From positions 1 to 64,000 of the forward strand of contig SAQE01000001.1 in assembly GCA_004020545.1 (NCBI GenBank): a stretch of DNA of 64,000 nt, written 5' to 3'. Below, in pieces: positions 24,040 through 33,291 of this stretch. A model generated the notes under the pieces. It was given only the letters and a program-made list of their open reading frames with translations, did no database searches and was not told where the DNA came from. The DNA is from Mesorhizobium sp. Its GTDB lineage: Bacteria; Pseudomonadota; Alphaproteobacteria; Rhizobiales; Rhizobiaceae. The translations under genes and the position numbers were made by a program. Numbering within the stretch: position 1 is the stretch's first letter; each line of letters starts with the position of its first letter.

Positions 24040-27000
24040 TTACGCCACGTCCGCCGCGATGAACCAATCGTTGATCTCCCGCAATTCCGCACGGGCCTCT
24101 TCGAACCTACCCTGTGACCGCAATAGCTTCGCCAGACTATTGGTCGCCTGCAACTCCCAACTCCTGGCGCTCTGCTGCCGCGCAAAGGCAATCGCCTCGC
24201 GGAAAGAAGCCTCCGCCGCTCGGTCTCCTGCTCCATTTGCAAGTTCGATCTCACCGCGAATGCGAAGCAAGGCAGCGGTAAAGTAATGCTCGCCGATCTT
24301 TTCGGCCTCGCGCAGACCTTTCTCAACGGTCTCCGCCGCTATATCGAATTGCCCGGAGTTCATGAAAGCCTTGGCGAGCAATCCTAAATAACATGACTTG
24401 TCGACCTCCTGATCTTCAAGATCACTTTCGGTCAGCGCCATCATGTGGCTTCCCCCCAGACTGTCGTCGAGGCCAGATGCAGCCAGGCCGCCAAAAAAGC
24501 GCGCCACCCTTGCCCAGAGATTGAAGCCATTTTCCTGCGCCAGCGGCAGGAGTTCATCCGCCAGCCGAGCGATCAACCTGCTCTCTTCGCGGAAGGCGAA
24601 CAACACGCACCCGTTTCCCAGGCAGGCGGCCAAGCGATATGCGGACTGCTGCCGAACGGTCGCTTCCGCCTCGCGGTAGAGTTTCAGCGCTTGATGGCGA
24701 TAGCCCAGAATATGCAAGGTCCAGGAAAGGTAGATCATGGCCATGCTCGGAAAGTCGCTGCCGACCTTGTCTGCGCTGGCCTTGTGGCTGAGAGCGTGCT
24801 CAAGATATTGCCGGGCCGCCACCAACTCGCCCTGACAAAACAGTGTCATCCCCTTGAACTGCAAACCTATGACGAGCGCGTTCAGGTAGCCGCCCTGCTC
24901 GCCGACCCGAATTAACTCATCGCTGGCCGCAAGGGCCTTGCCAAACTGGCCCGAGTTGAAATGGGTGCCGAAAAGCCCGTCGAGCGCCCTGATCGTCGCT
25001 TCCGGTTCGCCAAGCTTCCCGCTCAGAGCTATGGCCCGCTGATATGCGGCGCTGCCTTCGCCCGTCACATAGCCTTGCGCGGCGTAGAGCACGTCGCCCA
25101 GCTCCAGTTCGAAGCGAAGCAGCCTGCGGCTGCGATCGTCGGATTCGGGCAGGAGCTTTGCGGCTTCAAGCCCCTTCCTGAAGATACGCACTGCGTCAGC
25201 TTTTGCCCAAGTCTTAGCCGCCTTCAGTCCTGCCAGCAGCCAGTAGTCAGCGGCGCGATCGAACAGACCTGCGTCGGCGAAATGCTCGGCGAGCACTTCG
25301 GGATAGGCTGCGTTGTGGTCGCGCAGTTCGAGACATTCGGCGATCGATTGGTGAATCTGCTGCGCGCGTTCGTGCAGCATGGTGCCTCTCGCGGCCTGCT
25401 GCAGGAGCACGTGGGTGAACGAAAAGCCCGCGCCGGCCGTCCCCCGCTCGGCTACGATCAGCCCCGTGCGCATCAGGTCGCCAACTGCGGCGCGCAACTC
25501 CGCTTCGGGCCAATCGCAAATCTCGCGCAGTACGTCGAAATCGAATTTGCGGCCGATCGCCGCCGCGATCTGCGCAACTTCCTTGGCGCGCCCCAGCCTG
25601 TCGAGGCGGGCAAGCAGCGAGAACTGCAGGGAGTTTGGAATGTTGTTCGTAAGAGACGAACGCTTCGGCTGAGACGCGTCCAGCCGCAACCCGGTTTCGA
25701 CCACGCTCCGAGCAAGCTCTTCGATATAGAGCGGGACGCCTTCACTGCGATCGAGCACCACTGAAACATCGGCGGCGAGCGCATTCGGACTGATGTCATG
25801 GACAATCGCCTCGGCATCCTCGCGGCCGAGCGCTTCAAGCCTGACGTGATGCACATCCGGCCTGTCGAACCATGGAACGGTTGCGTTGTTCCTGCTCGAT
25901 ACAAGCAGCAGCGCAGGCGTCGAAGCCAGGCTGGCGACGATTTTGTCGAGCAGCTCGCGCGAGGTCGCGTCGGCCCATTGCTCATCTTCGAACAGGATCA
26001 GGATCGGGGTGGTACGCGCCAGGTAACCGACCAGATCCATGAGCGCGTGCTCGGCGATGTTTCGCTGTCGTTCGGCGCTTACCCCGTCGAGCCTGTCCGG
26101 CCTGGTCGTCGGTATGCCGAGCAGGCTCGAGAAGATCGCCAGCGCGACGTCGCTGGACACCGAACCCATCGACAATGCGTTGCGGAGCTTTCGCAGCTTT
26201 TCTTCCGTGGAGTCACCGTCCTCGATCGTTGCGATCCTCTGCAACTCTGCGAGGAATGGATAAAGGGTGCTGTTCTCAAAGGTCGGAGAACATTGCATGG
26301 TCAGTTGCGGAAAGCTGCGCAGGCGCTGCTGGACTTCGTTGAGCAACCGGGATTTGCCGATTCCCGACTCTCCCGAAACCCACACCGCATTGCCGCGCCT
26401 GTCGCGCACGACGGTCTCCCAGCGCTCCATCAGCAGCCGCAATTCGGCATTGCGCCCGCACAGCTTGGTCATATGCGCGCGCTTTGCAAAGCGGGTCGGC
26501 ACCATGCGCTGCCGTTGCACCTGCCAGACCTGGACTGGCTCGGCGAATCCCTTCAGCTCATGTTTGCCGAACGTGGTGAAATCAATCGCGCCGCTCGCGG
26601 CCTCGAAGGTCGCCGCGTCGACAAGGATCGTGTTCGGCTTGGCCAGTACCTGCAGACGCGCCGCCAGATGCGCGACGTGGCCGAAGGCGACGGTGGACAC
26701 GCCGCTCGGCGCGCCGACGAACTCGCCCACCACGACCTGGCCGCTGGCGATGCCCAACCTCACTTGCAACGGATATCCCTGTTTTGCCGAGATGGCGGCC
26801 ACCGCATCGACGATCTCGAGTGCCGCCAGCACCGCGAACTCGCTGTCGTCCTCGCCGGCTATCGGATAACCGAAATAGGCCTGGATGGCGTCGCCGATGT
26901 AACTGGCCGTCACACCCTTGCGGCGTTGGATGACGCTGCTGCAGGTCTGCAGAAAGCTCTCGATCAGGCGCTGGAAATCCTCGGGATCCAGGCGGTCGGC

Positions 27001-27117
27001 ATATTCGGTTGACCCCACCATGTCGCAAAAAAGGATGGTGAGATAACGCCGCTCCGCAACAGACTTCGCCGGACTGCTGGGCAAAATCGGGCTAGCCAAT
27101 GGAACCGGCGTGGTCAA
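24040..27117 (-). CDS. Class III adenylate/guanylate cyclase - AAA ATPase - TPR regulator
   Basis: The 1025-residue protein has a class III cyclase domain (about 20-200), an AAA/NACHT-like ATPase (Walker A SGESGIGKS near 248-256) and C-terminal TPR-like helices (about 600-1020). Metal-binding Asp32 (FCDMVGST) and Asp76 (YIGDAIQAY) are present, as is Arg154. The usual transition-state Asn is His150 (GHVAHLAARL), which may lower or alter activity. This architecture is expanded in rhizobia. The start is TTG at 27117, with AGGAGG about 10 bases upstream and no alternative ATG before the catalytic motif. Confidence 0.9.
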   Translation of the reverse strand: MTTPVPLASPILPSSPAKSVAERRYLTILFCDMVGSTEYADRLDPEDFQRLIESFLQTCSSVIQRRKGVTASYIGDAIQAYFGYPIAGEDDSEFAVLAALEIVDAVAAISAKQGYPLQVRLGIASGQVVVGEFVGAPSGVSTVAFGHVAHLAARLQVLAKPNTILVDAATFEAASGAIDFTTFGKHELKGFAEPVQVWQVQRQRMVPTRFAKRAHMTKLCGRNAELRLLMERWETVVRDRRGNAVWVSGESGIGKSRLLNEVQQRLRSFPQLTMQCSPTFENSTLYPFLAELQRIATIEDGDSTEEKLRKLRNALSMGSVSSDVALAIFSSLLGIPTTRPDRLDGVSAERQRNIAEHALMDLVGYLARTTPILILFEDEQWADATSRELLDKIVASLASTPALLLVSSRNNATVPWFDRPDVHHVRLEALGREDAEAIVHDISPNALAADVSVVLDRSEGVPLYIEELARSVVETGLRLDASQPKRSSLTNNIPNSLQFSLLARLDRLGRAKEVAQIAAAIGRKFDFDVLREICDWPEAELRAAVGDLMRTGLIVAERGTAGAGFSFTHVLLQQAARGTMLHERAQQIHQSIAECLELRDHNAAYPEVLAEHFADAGLFDRAADYWLLAGLKAAKTWAKADAVRIFRKGLEAAKLLPESDDRSRRLLRFELELGDVLYAAQGYVTGEGSAAYQRAIALSGKLGEPEATIRALDGLFGTHFNSGQFGKALAASDELIRVGEQGGYLNALVIGLQFKGMTLFCQGELVAARQYLEHALSHKASADKVGSDFPSMAMIYLSWTLHILGYRHQALKLYREAEATVRQQSAYRLAACLGNGCVLFAFREESRLIARLADELLPLAQENGFNLWARVARFFGGLAASGLDDSLGGSHMMALTESDLEDQEVDKSCYLGLLAKAFMNSGQFDIAAETVEKGLREAEKIGEHYFTAALLRIRGEIELANGAGDRAAEASFREAIAFARQQSARSWELQATNSLAKLLRSQGRFEEARAELREINDWFIAADVA

Positions 27118-27215
27118 GCTCCGGGACCCTCCTTGGTGTGGCGACCATGTAGCGCCCGGTCATGTTATCGCAAATCCCGACGCTCACCAGCCGCTTTCGA
27201 TCGCGTCAAGGTGGA

Positions 27216-29078
27216 TCATCGAAGCTCGCCGCACTGAACATCGGCGTAGATCAAATGGTCTGCCTCGCTGAATGCCGCTTGGCTCTGGTCGAAGCAGAAC
27301 CGTTTGGGCACCAAGCGGATCAAGGTGCGTCGGTTGCATTCACCAGGCAGGTCGATTTGGAAGGTGCGCGGCAACATCGACGGCGTCGGATCGCTCCATT
27401 TCGTGTGACCGGCAAACGAAACGTTCTGGATCAGCAAGCTGGAGCCGGATGAACCGACCGGACCGGAGACGGCCTCGACGTCGTCACCCTTTGCCTGCTC
27501 GATGCTCGGATATTCGCCGCTTTGCGGCGGATCCCCGGTTGCCGGAATGGCGCCCGCGCTGACTGCCACATTGATCCTGATGTCGTCGCGCTCCGGAACA
27601 CCGCCGTAGCTGTTGCGGAAGGTCCAGCTTACGCGAAGGACGCGCGTCTTCATCTCCGCTCCGGGCTGTGGAGGCAGAACGTGAATCTCGGCGTCGGCGA
27701 GCGAAGAGCCTTCATCCTCCGCCTCTGGAGCCGGGCAGCGCGTGTAGAGCGGGCGGTAGCCACACTCTGCGCCGCCGGCTCCCCATAAACAGTCGCTCAG
27801 CTTCCGCCAGTCTTCCAGGCTCAGCCGCGGCGCGCTGGAGGACAGGTCATTGCCGGACCCCGGCAACATCCAGGGATGGATGCCGCCGCCGCCGGCCGCC
27901 CAGTCCGTCCGGTGTGCGGCTATCTCGGCGTAGACGATCTGTTCCTCGTGCAGCTCGAGCAATTGGACCCAGGTTGGCAACGTGACCGTCGGTTCATGCC
28001 CCGCTGCGTCTGCGGCAAAACGGCGGCCCGTGACTTGTGTGGTAAGCGTGTGGCAGCTTGTGCAGTTGCCCGTCGGATCTTCGACCGTCCTGGCTTGGCC
28101 GAGTTCATTGCGGTAGGTGCCCGTGTAGCCGGAGCCGACCACGCGAAACGGCGCGCCCGGCAACCGCTGTCGATACGGTAGAAAATCGCCCAGGCTGAAG
28201 GCGGTCGATCTGGAATCGCCGGCTGAACGGAAACCGACTCTGCTCTGCTCAATGTGCGGATCGATCACATAGGGGCTTTTGTTGTCATGGCATGCATGGC
28301 ACGAGATCTGGAACGTCGGATCATAGATTTTCTCCGCCGCGGCCCTTCCGACTTCATCGGAATAGCTGCGCCCGCCTGGCGGGACAAAGGGCTTTGACCA
28401 ATCGAACTCGCTCCGGTCCTTGCGGCCGTCGAAGAAGATGATTTCTCCGGATTTCCGATTGAACCCGATGGTGCCGAAGACAGAAAACCTCGGATCCGCC
28501 CGCGTCCAGTAGGGATCGGTGCTGACCTCCTGGCTGATATTGGATTTTCTGCAGAGGAACAGCCATTCAACGTTGCCGCGCACGACCCTTACGACACGTG
28601 AGTTCAGCCCACAGTAGGTCGTGCTGCCAGTCAGCGAAGGCTTGTCGCACTTGGGTAATGTCGCCGTCCATTTGACCACGTTTCCGCTTTCATTCCTGTG
28701 CTCGAACTCCAGCGGATGGCCCGGTTTTATCGGATTGGGCTTGAGGTCGACGACATTGCCGTCAACTTCCAGTGGGATGACCTTCATTTGTGGGCTGTCG
28801 CAATCGCCGTCGGGAATGGGACCGAACACCGCCCGCGCTTCATCGCCAGACCTGGTTATGACGTCGGTGCTCTTTGAGGCTGGCGCCCAAAAGATGTCAG
28901 GGTTCCATCGCGTAACGGCGTCGGCGAACGACTTCGAATCCACGTCGTCCTGATCGGAGTCATGCCTCTCACCGGCTTGCGGCGTCGATACGAAAGCTAA
29001 ATGTCGAAGCCCGATCGTCCCGGACAACAGGAGAAACGCAACGCCGAGGACAGCAGCGATCAGCGCGACGGCACGCAT
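27216..29078 (-). CDS. Exported di-haem cytochrome-like protein, unknown function
   Basis: The 620-residue protein has one N-terminal hydrophobic helix (about 5-25; signal or anchor) and a large periplasmic part with two haem-binding motifs, C260-HAC-H264 and C339-TSC-H343. It contains several extra Cys and the segments DPTFQISCHACHD and DPTGNCTSCHTLT. No family was recognised, but the length and spaced CxxCH motifs recall large periplasmic di-haem oxidases. A short gap (98 bases) separates it from the cyclase gene downstream. Partner proteins are not evident. Confidence 0.65.
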   Translation of the reverse strand: MRAVALIAAVLGVAFLLLSGTIGLRHLAFVSTPQAGERHDSDQDDVDSKSFADAVTRWNPDIFWAPASKSTDVITRSGDEARAVFGPIPDGDCDSPQMKVIPLEVDGNVVDLKPNPIKPGHPLEFEHRNESGNVVKWTATLPKCDKPSLTGSTTYCGLNSRVVRVVRGNVEWLFLCRKSNISQEVSTDPYWTRADPRFSVFGTIGFNRKSGEIIFFDGRKDRSEFDWSKPFVPPGGRSYSDEVGRAAAEKIYDPTFQISCHACHDNKSPYVIDPHIEQSRVGFRSAGDSRSTAFSLGDFLPYRQRLPGAPFRVVGSGYTGTYRNELGQARTVEDPTGNCTSCHTLTTQVTGRRFAADAAGHEPTVTLPTWVQLLELHEEQIVYAEIAAHRTDWAAGGGGIHPWMLPGSGNDLSSSAPRLSLEDWRKLSDCLWGAGGAECGYRPLYTRCPAPEAEDEGSSLADAEIHVLPPQPGAEMKTRVLRVSWTFRNSYGGVPERDDIRINVAVSAGAIPATGDPPQSGEYPSIEQAKGDDVEAVSGPVGSSGSSLLIQNVSFAGHTKWSDPTPSMLPRTFQIDLPGECNRRTLIRLVPKRFCFDQSQAAFSEADHLIYADVQCGELR

Positions 29079-29126
29079 TTCAGCCCACTGGAGCGTGCCA
29101 GTGAACCCATAGCCGATCTTTGGGCG

Positions 29127-29750
29127 TCATCTCTTCTTGGCTGCGACAGAGCCGGCAGCATAGTCGGCGTGGATTGTAAGCGATTGAAATCGCCAGATGT
29201 CGTCGTCGCCCTTTACAAAAGAGGCCCGGGCATCCGCCGAATAGTCAAGAACCGGTGCCGGAGAGTGGGAGTCCTGTAGAGTGACCAGGACTATCGATTT
29301 GGTATTCACGGTTTTACCGTCAACCACATCGAACAAGGTGTTGGTCACGAGATGCCGGGTCTGGAGGTGATCGGTCTCCAGTTTCTTAACTATTATTTTC
29401 ATCTGCTCAAGAAGATCGTCTGGAGACTCCGGACCAAGGTCGAGTGTCAACTTGAGGATACTGCTGCTTGTACTGCAAATCTCATAGTAAGACGATTTCG
29501 GTTCCGCAAAGAGGGCAGCGAAGGCGGCTGCATTTCTTTCGTCGATCGTCCAGGCATAGCGGGACAAAAGATCTTGAATTGCCTGGCGATCTTCGGCCGG
29601 AGGATTCTCGAGATTCCAACCGCGAGTAGCATCTGTTCCGCATGAATCAGCTAAAGCAGTGCCGCTGAAAGCAAAACAGAACCCACAAACCAGGGCAAAA
29701 TGCCTCAAAATCGCGCAGTTAGTGATGATGCCTTTCCAACGCTCGCTCAT
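29127..29750 (-). CDS. Exported NTF2/SnoaL-like protein
   Basis: The 207-residue protein has an N-terminal hydrophobic signal (about 12-34, ending near ALADS) and an NTF2/SnoaL-like fold suggested by DRQAIQDLLSRYAWTIDERNAAAFAALFAE and the later TRHLVTNTLFDVVDG. SnoaL-like proteins range from isomerases to binding proteins, so no reaction is assigned. GC content is lower than in most neighbours. It lies 48 bases upstream of the di-haem gene on the same strand. Confidence 0.65.
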   Translation of the reverse strand: MSERWKGIITNCAILRHFALVCGFCFAFSGTALADSCGTDATRGWNLENPPAEDRQAIQDLLSRYAWTIDERNAAAFAALFAEPKSSYYEICSTSSSILKLTLDLGPESPDDLLEQMKIIVKKLETDHLQTRHLVTNTLFDVVDGKTVNTKSIVLVTLQDSHSPAPVLDYSADARASFVKGDDDIWRFQSLTIHADYAAGSVAAKKR

Positions 29751-30023
29751 GGTGGCCCCCTCAAATGGAGCTTGATGGGAAAGTACCCATTCATCTTATA
29801 CCACCGCGAAAAAGGTGCCAGTCGAAATCGGTGTCATCCGCGGCTGCGGACATAATTCCGTGTTCCTGAATTTCTGAATTTGCGGTAAGTTTGAATCCCC
29901 GGCCTGCAGCAATTCATACCCAATTGCCAGGTGGGCTGCGGGCGATTCTGGTATGTTATGGCAAACTAAAAACTCGCGTAGACGCAGCAATACCGTCTAA
30001 TCGTGGTTGTATGGGAGCGTAAA

Positions 30024-31088
30024 ATGCCAAGTATTGTTCGGAATGTGGCACTTATACTTTTGTATTTTTTTAGCGTTATTCCCTTGGCTTTTGCGCAGCA
30101 GAATCAGGAAATCGAGATAGTTCTGCAATCGCGCCTGCCTTCTTATGGAAACGATACCCCCCTAATTATTGACTTTACTCTCACGAACCGATCACGCAGC
30201 TCGATCAGGGTGCTCAGCTGGACCACGCCAATCAACGGCGTCTCCGCGGACATATTCTCAGTGACGAGAGGGTCGCAGCCAATTCAGTATATAGGTCGTT
30301 TGGCGAAGCGAGGAGAGCCCACTGAGGCTGACTTTATCAATATCGAACCCGGACAATCGATTGCCGTGCCGGTCGATCTGTCACTGTATTACGCCATCTA
30401 TGAAGCAGGGAACTATGCAGTTACCTATGATACCGAGGGAGCGGATCTGCTGATCGGCCGTCCAGGTGCCCTGAGACGGGCGGCAGTTGTGAGCAGCGCC
30501 GCCACGTTCAGGCTTCTATCCGGTCGAATTCCTCCGCAACGGATACCGCTCTCGGCGCCCAAATTCGACCAGTGTGACAGCTCTCAACAGGATGATCTTG
30601 GCGCTGCGCTGGCGGAAGCAAGCAACATAGCCTCGGCTGCCCTGCAGGTTTTGCAGGACACGCCTCCAGCCCAGCAACCCAATTCCCAAAGATATCTGAC
30701 GTGGTTCGGGGCGCATACCGTAGGGCTGTACGCAAAGGTCACCGGAAATTTCTCGAAGATTTCGGATGCTCTTGGAAAAAAAGCGATATCGTTTGGATGC
30801 CACGGCAGCGATTGCGAACCAATCGACTACGCGTATGTATACGCGGACCAGCCTTACAATATTTTTGTCTGTAGCAAGTTCTGGTACGCCGCTCTGAAAG
30901 GAACGGATTCGAGATCCGGAACCATCATACACGAAATGAGTCACTTTGGCATCGTCGCCGCGACAAGGGATTTTGCCTATGGCCAGAACGGCGCCAAGGC
31001 ACTCGCGGCCGAAAATCCGCCTAGAGCCACATCCAACGCTGACAGTCATGAATACTTTGCGGAGAACAACCCGGATCTTCCGATGTGA
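30024..31088 (+). CDS. M35-type (aspzincin) exported metallopeptidase
   Basis: The 354-residue protein has a signal peptide (cleavage near AFAQQ), an Ig-like N-terminal domain (about 30-160) and a C-terminal zinc peptidase domain. His303-Glu304-x2-His307 (IIHEMSHF) is the HExxH site, and Asp316 in TRDFAYG supplies the third ligand expected for the deuterolysin/peptidyl-Lys endopeptidase group. The late NADSHEYFAENNP also fits. GGGAG lies 6 bases before the ATG at 30024. Base composition is clearly more AT-rich than the rest of the window, suggesting acquisition. The gap before it (29751-30023) is AT-rich with no gene seen. Confidence 0.82.
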   Translation: MPSIVRNVALILLYFFSVIPLAFAQQNQEIEIVLQSRLPSYGNDTPLIIDFTLTNRSRSSIRVLSWTTPINGVSADIFSVTRGSQPIQYIGRLAKRGEPTEADFINIEPGQSIAVPVDLSLYYAIYEAGNYAVTYDTEGADLLIGRPGALRRAAVVSSAATFRLLSGRIPPQRIPLSAPKFDQCDSSQQDDLGAALAEASNIASAALQVLQDTPPAQQPNSQRYLTWFGAHTVGLYAKVTGNFSKISDALGKKAISFGCHGSDCEPIDYAYVYADQPYNIFVCSKFWYAALKGTDSRSGTIIHEMSHFGIVAATRDFAYGQNGAKALAAENPPRATSNADSHEYFAENNPDLPM

Positions 31089-31282
31089 AGAACACCATAC
31101 GCAACTGAGCTGGCATGGATGCGGGTGCGGTATTGCCATTGTGTGGCGGAAAGAACGTCTTTCGATTCAAAGCTTATGGCACTGAAAAGATTGAGCTTTT
31201 TTGTTGCAGCCCTTCATGCCCCAGGGACGGTGCGGCCTGCGCTCAGATGTCGGGTTATTGCGCGCTTGGGCGGCGAGCGACA

Positions 31283-32194
31283 CTATTGTTCGAAAGGCTC
31301 TCCCAGCGAAGCCACGCCGTTGAGCTTAAGCAGACGCCGGTTCGAAGAAATGATGCCCAGCACGACGATTGTCACGATATAGGGCAGGCTCGATAGAAGT
31401 TGCGAAGAGACGTCCAGTCCGGTCGCCTGGGCCGCCAGGCTTGCCAGGGAGACGGCGCCGAAGAGGCAGGCGCCGAGGAAGATACGGCTGGTGAGCCAGG
31501 TGCCGAAGACGACGAGCGCGATCGCGATCCAGCCGCGCCCGGCAATCATGCCATCGGCCCACAGGGGCGTGTAGACCACGGCCGCGTAGGCGCCGGCGAA
31601 ACCCGCCAACACGCCTCCGAAGGCGACAGCGGCGAAGCGCATGGCGATCACCGGATAGCCGAGCGCATGGGCCGCCTTGGGATTCTCGCCGACGGCGCGA
31701 ACGACAAGGCCGGTCTTGGTGTAGGCGAATATTCCCCAGATGGCGACGGTCGCAGCAAGCGAGAGCCACACGACGACGTCCTGAGCGAACAGGCCGCCGA
31801 TGACCGGGATATCTGAAAGCCAGGGCAATGAAAGCTTCGGAAGGCCTTTGACCGTGAGGCTCTCATAGGTCTTGCCGAACAGTGCCGAGAGGCCCTGGCC
31901 GAGTATGCCTATGGCGAGTCCCACCGCGACCTGGTTCGCGCGGAACCCCAGCGCGATAACGGCAAAGACAAGGGAAAGAGCAGCACTTGCGAGGCCCGCG
32001 GCGAGGAAACCCAGGAGGTGGCCGCCGCCGTGATAGACGATGATGAAGGCGGTGACCGCCCCCAAGGCCATCAGTCCCTCCACGCCGAGATTGAGGACGC
32101 CGGCCCGCTCGGCCACCATTTCGCCGAGCGCCGCCAAAAGGAACGGCGTGGCCGCCGCCAGCATTCCGGCGACGATGAACTCGATGGCATTCAT
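31283..32194 (-). CDS. BMP-type ABC transporter permease (YufQ-like)
   Basis: The 303-residue inner-membrane permease is the second of a pair for a purine/nucleoside importer. It has about nine hydrophobic segments, the family start GEMVAERAGVLNLGVEGLM, and the ATPase-contact loop VVRAVGENPKAAHALG. The frame runs open upstream, but the ATG at 32194 overlaps the stop of the first permease (ATGA). It is the last gene of the modified-purine operon; the 194 bases beyond it (31089-31282) show nothing. Confidence 0.93.
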   Translation of the reverse strand: MNAIEFIVAGMLAAATPFLLAALGEMVAERAGVLNLGVEGLMALGAVTAFIIVYHGGGHLLGFLAAGLASAALSLVFAVIALGFRANQVAVGLAIGILGQGLSALFGKTYESLTVKGLPKLSLPWLSDIPVIGGLFAQDVVVWLSLAATVAIWGIFAYTKTGLVVRAVGENPKAAHALGYPVIAMRFAAVAFGGVLAGFAGAYAAVVYTPLWADGMIAGRGWIAIALVVFGTWLTSRIFLGACLFGAVSLASLAAQATGLDVSSQLLSSLPYIVTIVVLGIISSNRRLLKLNGVASLGEPFEQ

Positions 32195-33291
32195 GGAGCG
32201 CTTCCGTGGGCGGCATGGCGCCATTCGAGCCGGTAGCGGACGAAGGCGATGGCGACGAGATAGGCGAGCAGCAGGCTGCCCTGGAAGACCCGGACCGCGG
32301 CGACCGGCAGATTTGCCGAGACCATGGCGTTGTCGCCGCCGATATAGAGGGCCGCCATGAGCAGCGCGGAAAAAACGATGCCTATCGGGTGAAGGCCACC
32401 GAGATAAGCAACGATGATGGCCGCATAGCCGTAGCCGGTCGAGATGGAGCGCTGCAGCTGGCCGAGCGGCCCGGCCACCTCGGCCGCCCCGGCGAGGCCG
32501 GCCGCGAAGCCGCCGATGAGGAGGGAAATCCAGATTGCGCGGCCTTCGTTGAAGCCGGCGTATCCGGCCGCGCGCGGCGCGAGGCCGCCGACCTGCAGCT
32601 TGAACCCGGCGAAACTCCTCTGCATGAACAGCCAGGCCGCGAGGGACAGCGCGCAGGCGATAAGCAGCGAGACGTTGACGCGGGTGCCGGGGATCAGGGT
32701 CGGCACCATCGCGTCGTACTGGAACATCACCGACTGCGGGAAGTTGAAGCCGGCCGGGTCCTTCCAGGGGCCGAGAAGCAGGTAGTTGAGCAGTTGCGCG
32801 GCAACGAGCGCCAGCATCAGCGATACGAGAATCTCGTTCGCGTTGAGCCGCACGCGCCAGAACGCCGTGAGCGAAGCCCAAAGCGCGCCGCCCAGCGCGC
32901 CGAGGACGAGCATGGAGGGCCAAATCCACTGCCCCGTCGCCTGCGGGAGCCAGATGGGAATGGCCGACGCGAAGATTGCGCCGAGGATGAACTGCCCCTC
33001 CGCGCCGATGTTGAAGACCTTGGCGCGAAAGCCGATCGCAAGCCCCTGCGCGATGAGCAGCAGCGGCCCCATCTTCAGCAGGACTTCCGAGAACGAAGCC
33101 CAGGACAGGAAAGGTTCCAGGAGCATTGCGTGGAAAACAGCCACCGGATCGCGGCCCATCAGGAGGTAGAGCCCGAGATTGAGCAGTGTCGCAAGGCCCA
33201 GCGCCACGGGCGGGGCGAGCAGCTTGATTGCAAGCGAGGCATGTTCGCGGCGAACCAGAACGGGAAGGAACCGCAGGGACAGAGCACTCAT
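32191..33291 (-). CDS. BMP-type ABC transporter permease (YufP-like)
   Basis: The 366-residue permease has the family segment IGFRAKVFNIGAEGQFILGA and the conserved late stretch GYGYAAIIVAYLGGLHPIGIV. It pairs with the permease encoded immediately downstream, with ATGA overlaps at both ends to its neighbours. Related systems import nucleosides or purines (for example the YufNOPQ/RnsBACD type). The substrate here is inferred from the linked deaminase. Confidence 0.93.
   Translation of the reverse strand: MSALSLRFLPVLVRREHASLAIKLLAPPVALGLATLLNLGLYLLMGRDPVAVFHAMLLEPFLSWASFSEVLLKMGPLLLIAQGLAIGFRAKVFNIGAEGQFILGAIFASAIPIWLPQATGQWIWPSMLVLGALGGALWASLTAFWRVRLNANEILVSLMLALVAAQLLNYLLLGPWKDPAGFNFPQSVMFQYDAMVPTLIPGTRVNVSLLIACALSLAAWLFMQRSFAGFKLQVGGLAPRAAGYAGFNEGRAIWISLLIGGFAAGLAGAAEVAGPLGQLQRSISTGYGYAAIIVAYLGGLHPIGIVFSALLMAALYIGGDNAMVSANLPVAAVRVFQGSLLLAYLVAIAFVRYRLEWRHAAHGSAP

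Noticed and set aside
29796-29990. A 64-residue minus-strand frame in the AT-rich gap
   Set aside because: No ribosome site, signal or family similarity; probably chance.
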